Source: Veillonella seminalis
Lineage (GTDB): Bacteria; Bacillota; Negativicutes; Veillonellales; Veillonellaceae
Direction: 5' to 3'
Assembly: GCF_003992065.1 (NCBI RefSeq)
Contig: NZ_RQUZ01000003.1
Location: 108,951 to 172,950 of the forward strand
DNA: 64,000 nt
This document shows, one piece after another, positions 48,471-57,794 of this stretch. The stretch's first letter is position 1. Every line of letters starts with the position of its first letter. The translations under genes and the position numbers were made by a program. The notes beneath the pieces were generated by a model that was not told the origin of the DNA, did no database searches, and was given only the letters and a program-made list of their open reading frames with translations.

Positions 48471-49739
48471 TCATGGATAAAACAGGAAGAAAATCGGTAA
48501 TAAAATAAGTGAAGTGATCATTGCTAAGATTAAGTAAGGACCACCGACTTTTACATAGTCCATAAAACTGTACCCGGCTACATTATACACCATTGTATTC
48601 GGCGGACAACCGATTGGTGTAGCAAAAGCTACCGAACCGCCGATAACAGTGGCCATAAGAACCGCTTTTGGATCGGCACCCACCTGCTGTGCCAACGCTA
48701 AACTGATTGGCACTAATAAAGCCGTGGTAGCCGTATTGGACATAAACTGAGTCAATACAGCGGCGATACAGAAAACAACGGCCAAGAGCATAAATGGTGA
48801 AGGATTATCACCAAGACTTTGAATAATCGTATCCGCAATCAGGGCTCCGGCACCGGTTTTAACCAAAGCCTGTGCCAAGGCCAAGGAACCTACAAAAAGT
48901 AAAATCGTTTTCATATCAATGGCCGTAACCGCTACTTTTTCGGAAATTGTGCGTGTTGCTACAAGGAACAAGGCTCCAATCCAAGCAATAACGTGTAGTT
49001 TAATGCCTAACTGCGATTCAAAAATCATACCAAGTACAGTGGCAATCAAGGTGCCGGCGGCGAATACTTTGCGCCACATGGCAACTTTACTGTAATCGGC
49101 ATCAGTTGTATATTCGGCGGCCGGTGTATGCGTCGGCTCTTCCGGCAATAACTTATGACCGATTAACGCAAAGTATATAATACCTACAATTAATACCGGC
49201 AAACCTACTAAGGCGTAGTCAAAGAAGGCGAAGGCCAAATTCTGCTGGGCCAAACCGGATTGAGCAATCATATTGCCCGGTGAACCGATGAGGCTCACAT
49301 TACCGCCGGCCGATGCTGCAATTGCTAACGGCATCAATAACTTAGTGGCTTTAATGCCGGTTCGTTGCACAAGGCCCATAGCGAGCGGAATCAATACGGC
49401 TGTCGTCCCCGTATTGGATAAGAACGTAGACATGAGGCCTGTAATACACATAACGGCTATGATTAATTGACGTTCTGTTTTGGCAAAACGGTTAATTAAA
49501 CCGCCTACCGCATGGGCCACGCCCGTATCAAAAAAGGCAGCGCCCACTATGAACATAGCCATAAAGAGCAATACATTGGAATCCACAAAACCTAAGAATG
49601 CTTCTTTCGGTGTCAAAACACCGGTCAAGGTCAAGCAAACGGCTACCGTCATAGCGGTTATGGACAATGGGATTTTTTCCCACACGAACATGATAATGGC
49701 AAAAACTAAAAGAACTAGGGTTACAATAACACCCTCCAT
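48471..49739 (-). CDS. DASS/SLC13 family dicarboxylate permease
   Basis: The 422-residue protein has the same layout as the permease at 11724-13022: two SNT segments (LSNTGTTAVL and FMSNTATTALLVP) and GCPPNTM in place of GTPPN. It precedes the fumarase genes by 84 nt, so malate, fumarate, tartrate or succinate exchange is likely. GAGGAG precedes the ATG. An AraC-type regulator gene lies directly upstream. Confidence 0.87.
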   Translation of the reverse strand: MEGVIVTLVLLVFAIIMFVWEKIPLSITAMTVAVCLTLTGVLTPKEAFLGFVDSNVLLFMAMFIVGAAFFDTGVAHAVGGLINRFAKTERQLIIAVMCITGLMSTFLSNTGTTAVLIPLAMGLVQRTGIKATKLLMPLAIAASAGGNVSLIGSPGNMIAQSGLAQQNLAFAFFDYALVGLPVLIVGIIYFALIGHKLLPEEPTHTPAAEYTTDADYSKVAMWRKVFAAGTLIATVLGMIFESQLGIKLHVIAWIGALFLVATRTISEKVAVTAIDMKTILLFVGSLALAQALVKTGAGALIADTIIQSLGDNPSPFMLLAVVFCIAAVLTQFMSNTATTALLVPISLALAQQVGADPKAVLMATVIGGSVAFATPIGCPPNTMVYNVAGYSFMDYVKVGGPYLILAMITSLILLPIFFLFYP

Positions 49740-49913
49740 ACTTGTCTCCTCTCATACACTACTTCGTATTGGTGATACTGTGAATGCATTCGTTACTTTC
49801 ATTATACGTATCTGCCATAAATCAGCTATCCAAATTACGCTATGAAAATTATTATCAACTATCTGTATTTTCTACACTTTGTTATATGCTGTTATTGCAT
49901 TTGATATAAAAAA

Positions 49914-49946
49914 ACGACCGAACTCCTATAAACAAGAGTCGGTCGT
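49914..49946 (-). terminator. Terminator of the AraC regulator gene
   Basis: An 8-bp stem extended by three more pairs across a bulge is followed on the minus strand by TTTTTTT. The surrounding 49740-50034 region is otherwise AT-rich and holds the leader of the permease-fumarase genes. Confidence 0.85.
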
Positions 49947-50034
49947 ATAAAGCATTCAGTGCAATATTCTAATTAATATTTTAATTCAAAAATATAAAAT
50001 AACACCCAATCCCACTTTTTTTAGATAGCCTATT

Positions 50035-51144
50035 TTATTTGTCCAAAACATCATCAAGCACAGCCAAAGCAATCCGTAATTGCTCACGTGCAGCCTGCAG
50101 TTCATCTGTATCAGTGTTTACACCCAATTCACCGGCCGGTGCTTTTTTATCGGCAGCATTCGTCGTATCACCATCAGATGCTGCCGTATTTACAGCTGTA
50201 TAGACGGCCAGACGTTCGTTAATGCCCGCATCATCCACGGCAATATATTCCTTCCAATTATCTATCATCGTCTGACGCTCCACCTTACCGGCAATGCGAC
50301 GATATTCGGTAGGTGTCGTATGAAAATGTTTACGGAAAGCCATATTAAAAGCCTTTACGTCAGAGAAGCCGCATTCATTGGCAATATCTACGATTTGCTG
50401 CTTCGTATTGACCAATTGAACAGCCGCTTCACGGAGCCTCATACGAAGTACATAAGACTTGAAGGATATGCCTAACTGCCGTTTAAAAAATTGTGATGCA
50501 TAACTTTCCGTATATCCACCAATGGCAGCAATTTCGCCCAGCGTCAACTGTTCTTTGTAATGATTGTCGATATAAGTAATCATCTTTTCAAATGTAGCCG
50601 CCTGTTGCAAAGCCACCGGATTGCCTTGCGGTATATAAGCCACGGGCTTTAAAATCTCAATTAAACGATGTAATATGTCTAAAAAAATAGTTTCCACGCC
50701 TAAATCCGGCTCATCGACGACCGTAATTTTCTCTGCATTACTCGCATCATGTTTGGCCAACTGCCGCATCAATTCACTGAGTCGCTTACGCAGATTGTCA
50801 TACACCGAATCGTGCCGAGTCACATCATCAGTGGCCAAAAAGAAAGACGACTGCCGAAACACGCGATCATATTGCGCCAGCATTTGCGGATGTAAATGTA
50901 AAACCATGGCTATCGTATCAGGTTCCAACGCTAAGGTAGCATGACCGCATTGCGGCGGCAACATGATAATATCATCGGGGCCCAAATTCGTATATTCACT
51001 GTCATGGCACACTTCCACCCCACCCTGTAACACCATAAGCACTTCAATTTCAGGATGCCAATTATAATGATAGGTGCCGATACGATAAATGTATTGGCTG
51101 AAGGCTATGTGCCCATGTTGATATAAAAAGTTATAAAACTGCAC
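50035..51144 (-). CDS. AraC-family transcriptional regulator
   Basis: An N-terminal cupin (GTYHYNWHPEIEVLMVLQGGVEV, about 22-90) with a conserved His-rich pocket senses a small ligand, and a C-terminal AraC pair of helix-turn-helix motifs (about 195-290; FSDVKAFNMAFRKHFHTTPTEYRR-type end) binds DNA. After it comes an unusual 75-residue Ala/Asp-rich tail. The start is GTG with GGAGG 4 nt away. It may control the neighbouring permease-fumarase operon. Confidence 0.88.
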   Translation of the reverse strand: MQFYNFLYQHGHIAFSQYIYRIGTYHYNWHPEIEVLMVLQGGVEVCHDSEYTNLGPDDIIMLPPQCGHATLALEPDTIAMVLHLHPQMLAQYDRVFRQSSFFLATDDVTRHDSVYDNLRKRLSELMRQLAKHDASNAEKITVVDEPDLGVETIFLDILHRLIEILKPVAYIPQGNPVALQQAATFEKMITYIDNHYKEQLTLGEIAAIGGYTESYASQFFKRQLGISFKSYVLRMRLREAAVQLVNTKQQIVDIANECGFSDVKAFNMAFRKHFHTTPTEYRRIAGKVERQTMIDNWKEYIAVDDAGINERLAVYTAVNTAASDGDTTNAADKKAPAGELGVNTDTDELQAAREQLRIALAVLDDVLDK

Positions 51145-51152
51145 GGTACCTC

Positions 51153-51725
51153 CTACTTCGTTAATCGTTCATAACAAGGACAAGTTATAATATGGTCATT
51201 AATCATACCGATAGCCTGCAAAAAGGAATACACAATTGTAGGACCTACAAAAGTAAATCCCCGTTTTTTCAAGTCCTTACTGATCTGTTCCGCCAACGGT
51301 GTCATGGCCGGCACATCCGCCTCAGTCTGCCAATGACCGACTATGCTCGCTCCATTGGTGTACGCCCTAATATAAGCATCAAAAGAACCGAACTCAGCCT
51401 GGATTTGCTTAAAAGCCACAGCATTTTTTCTAAGAGATGCTATCTTAAGTCGATTACGAATAATATTCGGATTCTCCAAAAGTTTAGCTTCTTTGACCGG
51501 CGTATAAGCTGCCAACGTATTAATATCAAAGCCGTCAAACGCTTCACGCATGGCTTCGCGTCGTTTTAATACTAAAGTCCAACTGAGACCGGCCTGCATA
51601 GTTTCCAGAATTAAAAATTCAAATAAGATACTATCCTCATGAGTCGGTACGCCCCACTCCGTATCGTGATACAGTTGCTCTTCCGGACTGCGAGCAGCCC
51701 AAGCACATTGCCTTACTTCGGTCAT
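51153..51725 (-). CDS. tag: DNA-3-methyladenine glycosylase I
   Basis: The 190-residue helix-hairpin-helix glycosylase carries the Tag signature near the N-terminus (CAWAARSPEEQLYHDTEWGVP, Zn-binding Cys) and the C-terminal HIITCPCY with the His/Cys ligands. It removes 3-methyladenine. It ends 8 nt before the AraC gene, so the two may share a transcript. Confidence 0.93.
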   Translation of the reverse strand: MTEVRQCAWAARSPEEQLYHDTEWGVPTHEDSILFEFLILETMQAGLSWTLVLKRREAMREAFDGFDINTLAAYTPVKEAKLLENPNIIRNRLKIASLRKNAVAFKQIQAEFGSFDAYIRAYTNGASIVGHWQTEADVPAMTPLAEQISKDLKKRGFTFVGPTIVYSFLQAIGMINDHIITCPCYERLTK

Positions 51726-51938
51726 TCTTATGTCTCCCTATGAAAAACAGCACATTATATACATAATTGCAAATACGCAATTTATATATTTAATTGAAAA
51801 CGTTCATAACATATGTGAAATTAGCATAGTTAAAATAATATTTTATCATTTAAATATGGCATTTTTTTCGAATTTAGCCTATAGTAATATTATACCATGT
51901 TATATAGTAGTGGGGTATTTCTTACGGAGGTGTTACCT

Positions 51939-53222
51939 ATGATGCAATTGACAGGTGGTATTATTGTAATCATCGCTTTTGCCGCCATCATTAGAAAGTA
52001 TGAAACTCGCACCGTATTACTCATAGCCGGCGCGCTTATGTGTTTCATCGGTGGCGTAATGGGTCAATTCATGGACTCATTTGTAAAAACCATGATTCAC
52101 GGCTCCTTAGTTCCAACTATTTGTACCGTAATGGGCTTTGCCTTCGTTATGAAGCATACGGAATGCGACCAACATTTAGTGCATGCATTATCAGGCCTTA
52201 TTTCTAAAAGCCATGCCATTATCATTCCGTTGGCTATGCTCGTAACTTGGTGGCTCAACATCGCTGTTACCAGTGCGGCCGGTGCCGCCGCTGCCATCGG
52301 CAGTATCTTAATTCCTGCTTTAATCGCCGCCGGGGTCCATCCTGCTATGGCCGGTGCCGCTATTCTAGCCGGCACTTGGGGTAGTGCCATCAGCCCGGGC
52401 AATACACACGTAGCGTTCATTTCTAAAATGGCTAACGTAGATGTAATGTTCGTTGTGCTTGAAACAGCTTTACCGGCTATTATCGCTTCCCTCGTGGTAG
52501 CTGTAGTTCTTACCGTTATGGCTGCGATTCGTAAAGAAGGACCTAGCAGAGCTCGTCAAGAAGCACTTGCTGAACAAGGTACCGCTTCTATCGTAGGCCA
52601 ATTTAAAGTAAACGGCCTTAAAGCACTGGCTCCGATTGTGCCACTCGTTATCTTAGTTGTTACTAATCTTAATATTGCAGCACTCAAAGACTTGGGTATT
52701 GCTAAAGTAAGTGTACCGGCCGCTATGATTATCGGCTGTGTGGTGGCTCTTATTATTGCTCGTGCTAATCCACAAGAAGTAACCAAAGACGTCTTCAAAG
52801 GGATGGGCGAGGCGTATGGCAGCATCATCGGTCTTATCATCGCCGCTGCCGTATTCACTAAGGGCATGCAGGCTATGGGGCTCACTGATGCCTTATTGAC
52901 CTATATGAAAGACTCCCAATCCGTTGCTAAACTGGCCGGTAGTTTCGGACCGTTTATCATCGCCATCTTAAGTGGTTCCGGCGACGCAGCAGCTCTTGCC
53001 TTCAACGGTGCCATTACACCGCATGCAGCCAGCTTCGGTATGAATATGGTTGACCTTGGTTCGTTAGCACAGATTTCCGGCGCCATCGGTCGTTCTACTT
53101 CCCCGGTAGCCGGCGCGGCCATCATTTGTGCAACCTTAGCCAATGTTGGTCCTATGGAACTTGCTAAACGTAATATCGTGCCAATGTTGGCCGGTGTTAT
53201 TACATTCCTTATTTTATTCTAA
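51939..53222 (+). CDS. dcuC: DcuC-type anaerobic C4-dicarboxylate carrier
   Basis: The 427-residue carrier has about 12 membrane segments and the DcuC-family segments GTWGSAISPGNTHVAFI and SGSGDAAALAFNGAITPHA. DcuC relatives export succinate or exchange dicarboxylates in fermenting cells. The ATG at 51939 has GGAGG 8 nt upstream; the longer frame from 51897 would contain that site. It is followed by a peptidase gene on the same strand. Confidence 0.87.
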   Translation: MMQLTGGIIVIIAFAAIIRKYETRTVLLIAGALMCFIGGVMGQFMDSFVKTMIHGSLVPTICTVMGFAFVMKHTECDQHLVHALSGLISKSHAIIIPLAMLVTWWLNIAVTSAAGAAAAIGSILIPALIAAGVHPAMAGAAILAGTWGSAISPGNTHVAFISKMANVDVMFVVLETALPAIIASLVVAVVLTVMAAIRKEGPSRARQEALAEQGTASIVGQFKVNGLKALAPIVPLVILVVTNLNIAALKDLGIAKVSVPAAMIIGCVVALIIARANPQEVTKDVFKGMGEAYGSIIGLIIAAAVFTKGMQAMGLTDALLTYMKDSQSVAKLAGSFGPFIIAILSGSGDAAALAFNGAITPHAASFGMNMVDLGSLAQISGAIGRSTSPVAGAAIICATLANVGPMELAKRNIVPMLAGVITFLILF

Positions 53223-53344
53223 GTTGAAAACGCCCCCTTTTTACTATATAAACCCGGTACTATTTAATTATTCTTTTTTGCTCTCACAATTAATTTCTTA
53301 ATTTTATTCTCTCATTTTTTCTATTCTTATTTTAGGAGGTTCTC

Positions 53345-54466
53345 ATGATCCAAGAAAAGCGTATCCTTGATGAATTCTTAGAATTGATTCAAATCCCTTG
53401 CTCCACTCTTAAAGAACGTGAAATTGCCGACTTACTCACTAAACGTTTGGAAGATCTTGGCTTCACGGTTGAAGAAGACAATGCCGGTGAAAAATTAGGC
53501 GGCAATGCGGGCAACTTGGTGGCTACACGCAAGGGTAATGTACCGTCGGCCCCCATGATTATGCTGACGGCTCACATGGACTGCGTAGAACCTTGCACAA
53601 ATATTAAACCGCAAATCAAAGACGGCCTCATCACCTCTGACGGCACCACGATTCTCGGCGGTGACGATAAAGCCGGCGTAGTAGCTATCTTGGAAGCTTT
53701 GCGCGTCGTTAAAGAAGATAATATTCCTCACGGCGATATGCAAGTTGTATTTACCATTGCCGAAGAAGGCGGTGTAAACGGATCCAAAAACATGGACTTC
53801 TCCTTACTCAAAGCTAAATTGGGCTATACCTTTGATACATCCGGAGCACCGGGGCGCATCGTACATAAAGCACCGGGGCAAAACAAAGTGCGTGCAACTA
53901 TTACCGGTAAAGCTGCCCATGCCGGCAATGCGCCCGAAAAAGGCATCAACGCCATCGTAGCAGCCGGTCATATTTTGACAAAATTACCGCAAGGCCGTAT
54001 CGATGAAGAAACAACGTGCAACATCGGTACTATCAGCGGCGGTCGAGCTACCAATATTGTAGCGGAAGAAGCGGTTATTTTCATGGAAACCCGCAGCCGC
54101 AACAAAGAAAAATTAGCCAAATTAACCGACGAAGTAGTAGCTATTTTTGAACAAGGTGCCAAAGATACCAATACGTCCATTAAAATAGAAGTATTACCGG
54201 CGTACGATCCTTTTGATGTACCGGTTGATTCTGAAACGATTCGCGCGGCTTCCGATGCAGCCAAAGAGTTAAACTTCGCCGTTAATGTCGTAGAATCCGG
54301 TGGCGGCAGTGATGCCAGCTTCTTCAATGCCAATGGTGTGCCGACAGCCGTACTCGGTGTAGGCATGACGAATGTTCATACCAAGGAAGAATGCATTAAG
54401 GAAGAAGATTTGTATAACTCTGCTCGTTTAGCCTTGCAAATTATCAAAGAAGCCGCTAAACAATAA
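53345..54466 (+). CDS. M20 family peptidase, PepT-like
   Basis: The 373-residue metallopeptidase has the metal ligands in LTAHMDCVEP, GGDDKAGV and AEEGGVNG and a dimerisation domain in the middle (about 180-290). It belongs to the PepT-like (tripeptidase-type) group; the exact substrate is open. GGAGG precedes the ATG. It lies 122 nt after dcuC and ahead of a MATE exporter gene. Confidence 0.88.
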   Translation: MIQEKRILDEFLELIQIPCSTLKEREIADLLTKRLEDLGFTVEEDNAGEKLGGNAGNLVATRKGNVPSAPMIMLTAHMDCVEPCTNIKPQIKDGLITSDGTTILGGDDKAGVVAILEALRVVKEDNIPHGDMQVVFTIAEEGGVNGSKNMDFSLLKAKLGYTFDTSGAPGRIVHKAPGQNKVRATITGKAAHAGNAPEKGINAIVAAGHILTKLPQGRIDEETTCNIGTISGGRATNIVAEEAVIFMETRSRNKEKLAKLTDEVVAIFEQGAKDTNTSIKIEVLPAYDPFDVPVDSETIRAASDAAKELNFAVNVVESGGGSDASFFNANGVPTAVLGVGMTNVHTKEECIKEEDLYNSARLALQIIKEAAKQ

Positions 54467-54490
54467 GAGCCATATAATTTATAACAAAGT

Positions 54491-54514
54491 GCCTCGGTCT
54501 TTTTAGGCCGAGGT
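54491..54514 (+). terminator. Terminator of the PepT-like gene
   Basis: A 9-bp stem with two G-U pairs and a 6-nt loop is followed by ATTTTTATGG. Confidence 0.8.
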
Positions 54515-54624
54515 ATTTTTATGGACATTCGTCCAATAGCCATGCCTATAGACTTTTTAGTCGTTCTATGTTAAAGTTAAATATATAGTTCAATTAATTA
54601 TAATTTAAATTTGGTAATAATTAT

Positions 54625-54709
54625 CTTACCCGGTGTCACCGGATACGGGTAAGCAGCATCAATGCATCTATCGTAGGTCTTAGAAGATAGATACTTTGGT
54701 GCTTTTTTT
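54625..54709 (+). promoter_or_regulatory. Riboswitch-like leader, candidate guanidine-IV (mepA motif)
   Basis: Between the two terminators and the MATE gene lies a compact element: a first hairpin CTTACCC (54625-54631) pairing with GGGTAAG (54647-54653) around a GGTGTCACCGGATAC loop, then a long terminator in which GCATCAA (54656-54662) and ATCTATC (54666-54672) pair with GATAGAT (54686-54692) and TTGGTGC (54696-54702), ending in T7. The layout and the MATE context fit the guanidine-IV class; identification rests on memory of that family. Confidence 0.55.
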
Positions 54710-54722
54710 GAGGTATCATCGC

Positions 54723-56087
54723 ATGGAACAACATCTTTATACTACTTTATTCAGTAAAATAAAACATTTCGTCGCCTTGACTATACCCATTATCTTGACT
54801 CAATTTGCTATTACGGGCGGCTCTTTCGTCTCGGTCGTATTAACCGGCCAATACAGCACCGTAGATCTGGCGGGTATGTCCGTAGGCTTTAATCTATGGA
54901 CCGCCTGTTATTTCGGCATTCTGGGCATTCATTTAGGCATATCGCCCATCATCGCTCAACTCTTGGGAGCCAATCGGAAAAAAAATATTCCGACCATTAT
55001 CTATCACGGCTTAATTTTGAGTGTATCGTTTTTCCTACTTCTCATTTTCTTGGGCACCACGATTCTGGACCCGATTCTCCTCAGCCTAAATTTGGAACCG
55101 AAAGCTTACGAAGTCTGTTGGCAATATTTAAAAGCCATCTCTTGGGGGCTCTTGCCGCTCATTTTGACTTGTGTATTACGTAATACCGTCGACTGTCACG
55201 GTTATACACGTTACACCATGTATATCATCATGTGTGGGCTGGTCATTCACATCTTCCTCGATTACAGTCTGATTCTCGGCTATTTCGGCTTCCCTGCTAT
55301 GGGTGCTCTCGGCGCCGGTATCGCTACTGTCGTTGCCTATTGGTTTAATTTTATAGCTTTCGTCACTGTTTTAATATTCGGTAAAACTTTTAAAAACTAT
55401 CACTTATTCCGTAATCCTTTCAAGTTTGATTTCTATTATATCCGTGAACAATTGCGCCTCGGTATTCCTATCGGCCTTGCTATTTTTGCAGAAAGTAGTA
55501 TCTTCAGCCTCGCCGGCATCGCTGCTACGGCCTACGGTACTAAAATCATTGCAGCTCATCAGGCGGCTATAAGTTTCACCTCCCTATTTTACGGTGTGCC
55601 GCTGAGTATCGGGATTGCCGCGACCATTACGGTCGGTTATGCCGTCGGTGCCAAAGATTTACACATGGCCAAAACCTATTCCTACATAGCCCGTGGTCTG
55701 GCCGTTGTATTGGCACTCAGTATTTGTCTTTACACATTTACCAATTTGCCTAGAATCGCCGGCTATTATACGAATGACCCGAGCATGGTCGACTTAATCG
55801 GCAGTTTCCTCAGTTATGCCGTATTTTTCACGGTTATCGACGCCCTGGGTACCCCGATTCAAGGTATTCTACGCGGTTACAAAGATGTACGCATCATTTC
55901 AATCATCGCTTTGGCCAGCTTCTGCGGTACCAGTATTCCCATTGCCGCCTTCTTCACCTTTGTCCTTAACTACGGCCCGTACGCCATCTGGATTGGTCTC
56001 TTAGGCAGTACTACTATTGCAGCCTTCCTCTTTACCTGGCGCGTTTGGTACATCCAAAATAAAAAGTTTAAGATTATAAACGCTTAG
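54723..56087 (+). CDS. MATE family multidrug exporter
   Basis: The 454-residue protein has 12 membrane helices in two similar halves, with the MATE pattern (start LFSKIKHFVALTIPIILTQ; AHQAAISFTSLFYGVPLSIGIAATITVG in the second half). It should use a sodium or proton gradient to expel cationic compounds. The ATG at 54723 follows GAGGT; a longer frame from 54696 overlaps the T-run of the leader terminator and is rejected. The leader suggests regulation by a small ligand. Confidence 0.92.
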   Translation: MEQHLYTTLFSKIKHFVALTIPIILTQFAITGGSFVSVVLTGQYSTVDLAGMSVGFNLWTACYFGILGIHLGISPIIAQLLGANRKKNIPTIIYHGLILSVSFFLLLIFLGTTILDPILLSLNLEPKAYEVCWQYLKAISWGLLPLILTCVLRNTVDCHGYTRYTMYIIMCGLVIHIFLDYSLILGYFGFPAMGALGAGIATVVAYWFNFIAFVTVLIFGKTFKNYHLFRNPFKFDFYYIREQLRLGIPIGLAIFAESSIFSLAGIAATAYGTKIIAAHQAAISFTSLFYGVPLSIGIAATITVGYAVGAKDLHMAKTYSYIARGLAVVLALSICLYTFTNLPRIAGYYTNDPSMVDLIGSFLSYAVFFTVIDALGTPIQGILRGYKDVRIISIIALASFCGTSIPIAAFFTFVLNYGPYAIWIGLLGSTTIAAFLFTWRVWYIQNKKFKIINA

Positions 56088-56142
56088 TCTGTTACTTTTG
56101 AAAAAGTGCCTCAGCACGCTTTCCCCACAATTACATATAAAT

Positions 56143-56189
56143 AAAAAGCCTCAGCCCATCGGTTTTTACCCGATGGGCTGAGGCTTTTT
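56143..56189. terminator. Bidirectional terminator, MATE / M20 amidohydrolase
   Basis: A 20-bp perfect stem (56143-56162 with 56170-56189) around a 7-nt loop, with T5 exits on both strands, separates the two convergent genes. Confidence 0.95.
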
Positions 56190-56267
56190 ATTTATTTAGT
56201 TTTACAAATCAATTTTGAGCTACGACAAATCACCGCAGGACAAACTCAATTGCATGTAAAAATTATC

Positions 56268-57581
56268 TTATTTACTACCTTGCAAATAGGATTCCACCAG
56301 GGCACCAGTGAAAGCAATGCCGTTAATCATATCCTTTTCGTCAATATCAAACTTAGGATTATGGTGTGGCGCCGGAATAGCTGAGCCTAAAATCATGTAG
56401 GTCGCGCGTCCGCCTTTACCGATTACCCGTTCCAAGAAATAAGCACAGTCTTCACTGCCGCCCCCTTCGTTGACTAATGGTACATCTTTAAAAATGCCCA
56501 AATCTTTGGCAATCACTTGTACTGCTTTGGCTAAATCTTCCGAATTGATACAAGCCGGTGCACTGCCCATTTCCTTGATTTCAACTTCATTTTCGTACAT
56601 AGCGGCTGCCCCGTTCAATACTTCATAAGCTCGTTTGCAAATGTAGTCATTGACTTCGCCGGTAGCACCGCGTGTTTCAATCTGTAAGTAAGCTCGGTCC
56701 GGAATAACATTGCGACCGGTACCGGATTCCAACACACCCACGTTAATACAGGAATTGCCCTTGGAATGGCGAGAAATAGCTTGCAAATTCAATGCTGCCG
56801 TACAAGCGGCCAATAAAGCATTTTTACCGAGTTCCGGTGAACCGCCTGCATGAGAGGAATAACCTTTAAAAGTCACGTCCATTTTAGTGGTAGCCAAGAA
56901 ACCGTTATTTAAACAAGCGAGGCAGCCCGCAATATCCTTATTGATACCGATGTGCATACCGAAGAAAATATCTACATCATCAACTACGCCGGCATCCGCC
57001 ATAGATTTGGCACCACGTACCCCTTCTTCAGCAGGCTGTAAAATTAATTTAAAGGTACCGTGCAGGCCGTCTTTATGTGTTGCAATATATTCGGCCAAGC
57101 CTAAAGCCATCGTCAAATGAGCGTCATGACCGCAAGCATGCATCGCTTTTGCATGTTGCGATACAAATCCTTCTTTTACAGGTAAATGATTGTCGTCTTG
57201 TGATTCCATTACATCATTAGAGTCTATATCAGCTCGAAAGGCTACTGTAGGGCCTTTATTGTCAAAATGTAAAGTCGCCACCATACCGGTAAAACCATAA
57301 CCCATGGCTTCGACCCATTTGGGATTAGCTCCCTCTTTAAGGGCCCGATCCATAGCCGCTTTCATAACGGCTTCGTCAGGCAGACCCATACGGGAATCGG
57401 CTTTAACTACCTCTTTACCCACTTTAAGGTCATAACCAAGCGCCGTCAAACGATCGGCCGCCATAGCGGCCGTACGATATTCCAGCCAACCGGGTTCCGG
57501 ATGCTGATGCAAATCACGCCGCATAGCTATAAATTTTTCCCGATTATCATTGGCAAAGTCAATACTCTTATACTTACTCAT
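56268..57581 (-). CDS. M20 family amidohydrolase
   Basis: The 437-residue enzyme has the metal-binding HACGHDAHL and the glutamates of QPAEEG, with the usual lid domain and an insert near 50-85. It resembles aminobenzoyl-glutamate or N-acyl amino acid hydrolases (AbgB-like rather than PepT). The ATG at 57581 has AGGAGGAGGGG upstream; the longer frame to 57605 would include it. It is a single gene. Confidence 0.87.
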   Translation of the reverse strand: MSKYKSIDFANDNREKFIAMRRDLHQHPEPGWLEYRTAAMAADRLTALGYDLKVGKEVVKADSRMGLPDEAVMKAAMDRALKEGANPKWVEAMGYGFTGMVATLHFDNKGPTVAFRADIDSNDVMESQDDNHLPVKEGFVSQHAKAMHACGHDAHLTMALGLAEYIATHKDGLHGTFKLILQPAEEGVRGAKSMADAGVVDDVDIFFGMHIGINKDIAGCLACLNNGFLATTKMDVTFKGYSSHAGGSPELGKNALLAACTAALNLQAISRHSKGNSCINVGVLESGTGRNVIPDRAYLQIETRGATGEVNDYICKRAYEVLNGAAAMYENEVEIKEMGSAPACINSEDLAKAVQVIAKDLGIFKDVPLVNEGGGSEDCAYFLERVIGKGGRATYMILGSAIPAPHHNPKFDIDEKDMINGIAFTGALVESYLQGSK

Positions 57582-57719
57582 ACAGACCCCTCCTCCTAAT
57601 ACCATAACTTGAATATTTTCAACTACTTACTTCTATATTACCACACTTAGAGGACATTTGTAATATTATAATGAAATTTAACCGGGCATATAGTCACTCA
57701 AATGCAAACAGACAAAAAA

Positions 57720-57747
57720 GAAAAGCGCACCTTGCGGTACGCTTTTC
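57720..57747 (-). terminator. Terminator of the cydAB operon
   Basis: A 12-bp stem with one internal mismatch and a TTGC loop; the minus-strand exit is TTTTTTGTC. It follows cydB. Confidence 0.88.
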
Positions 57748-57794
57748 ATCATCCTTATTACAAAACTCAATTCGCTAATAAGGTTACTATTTAA

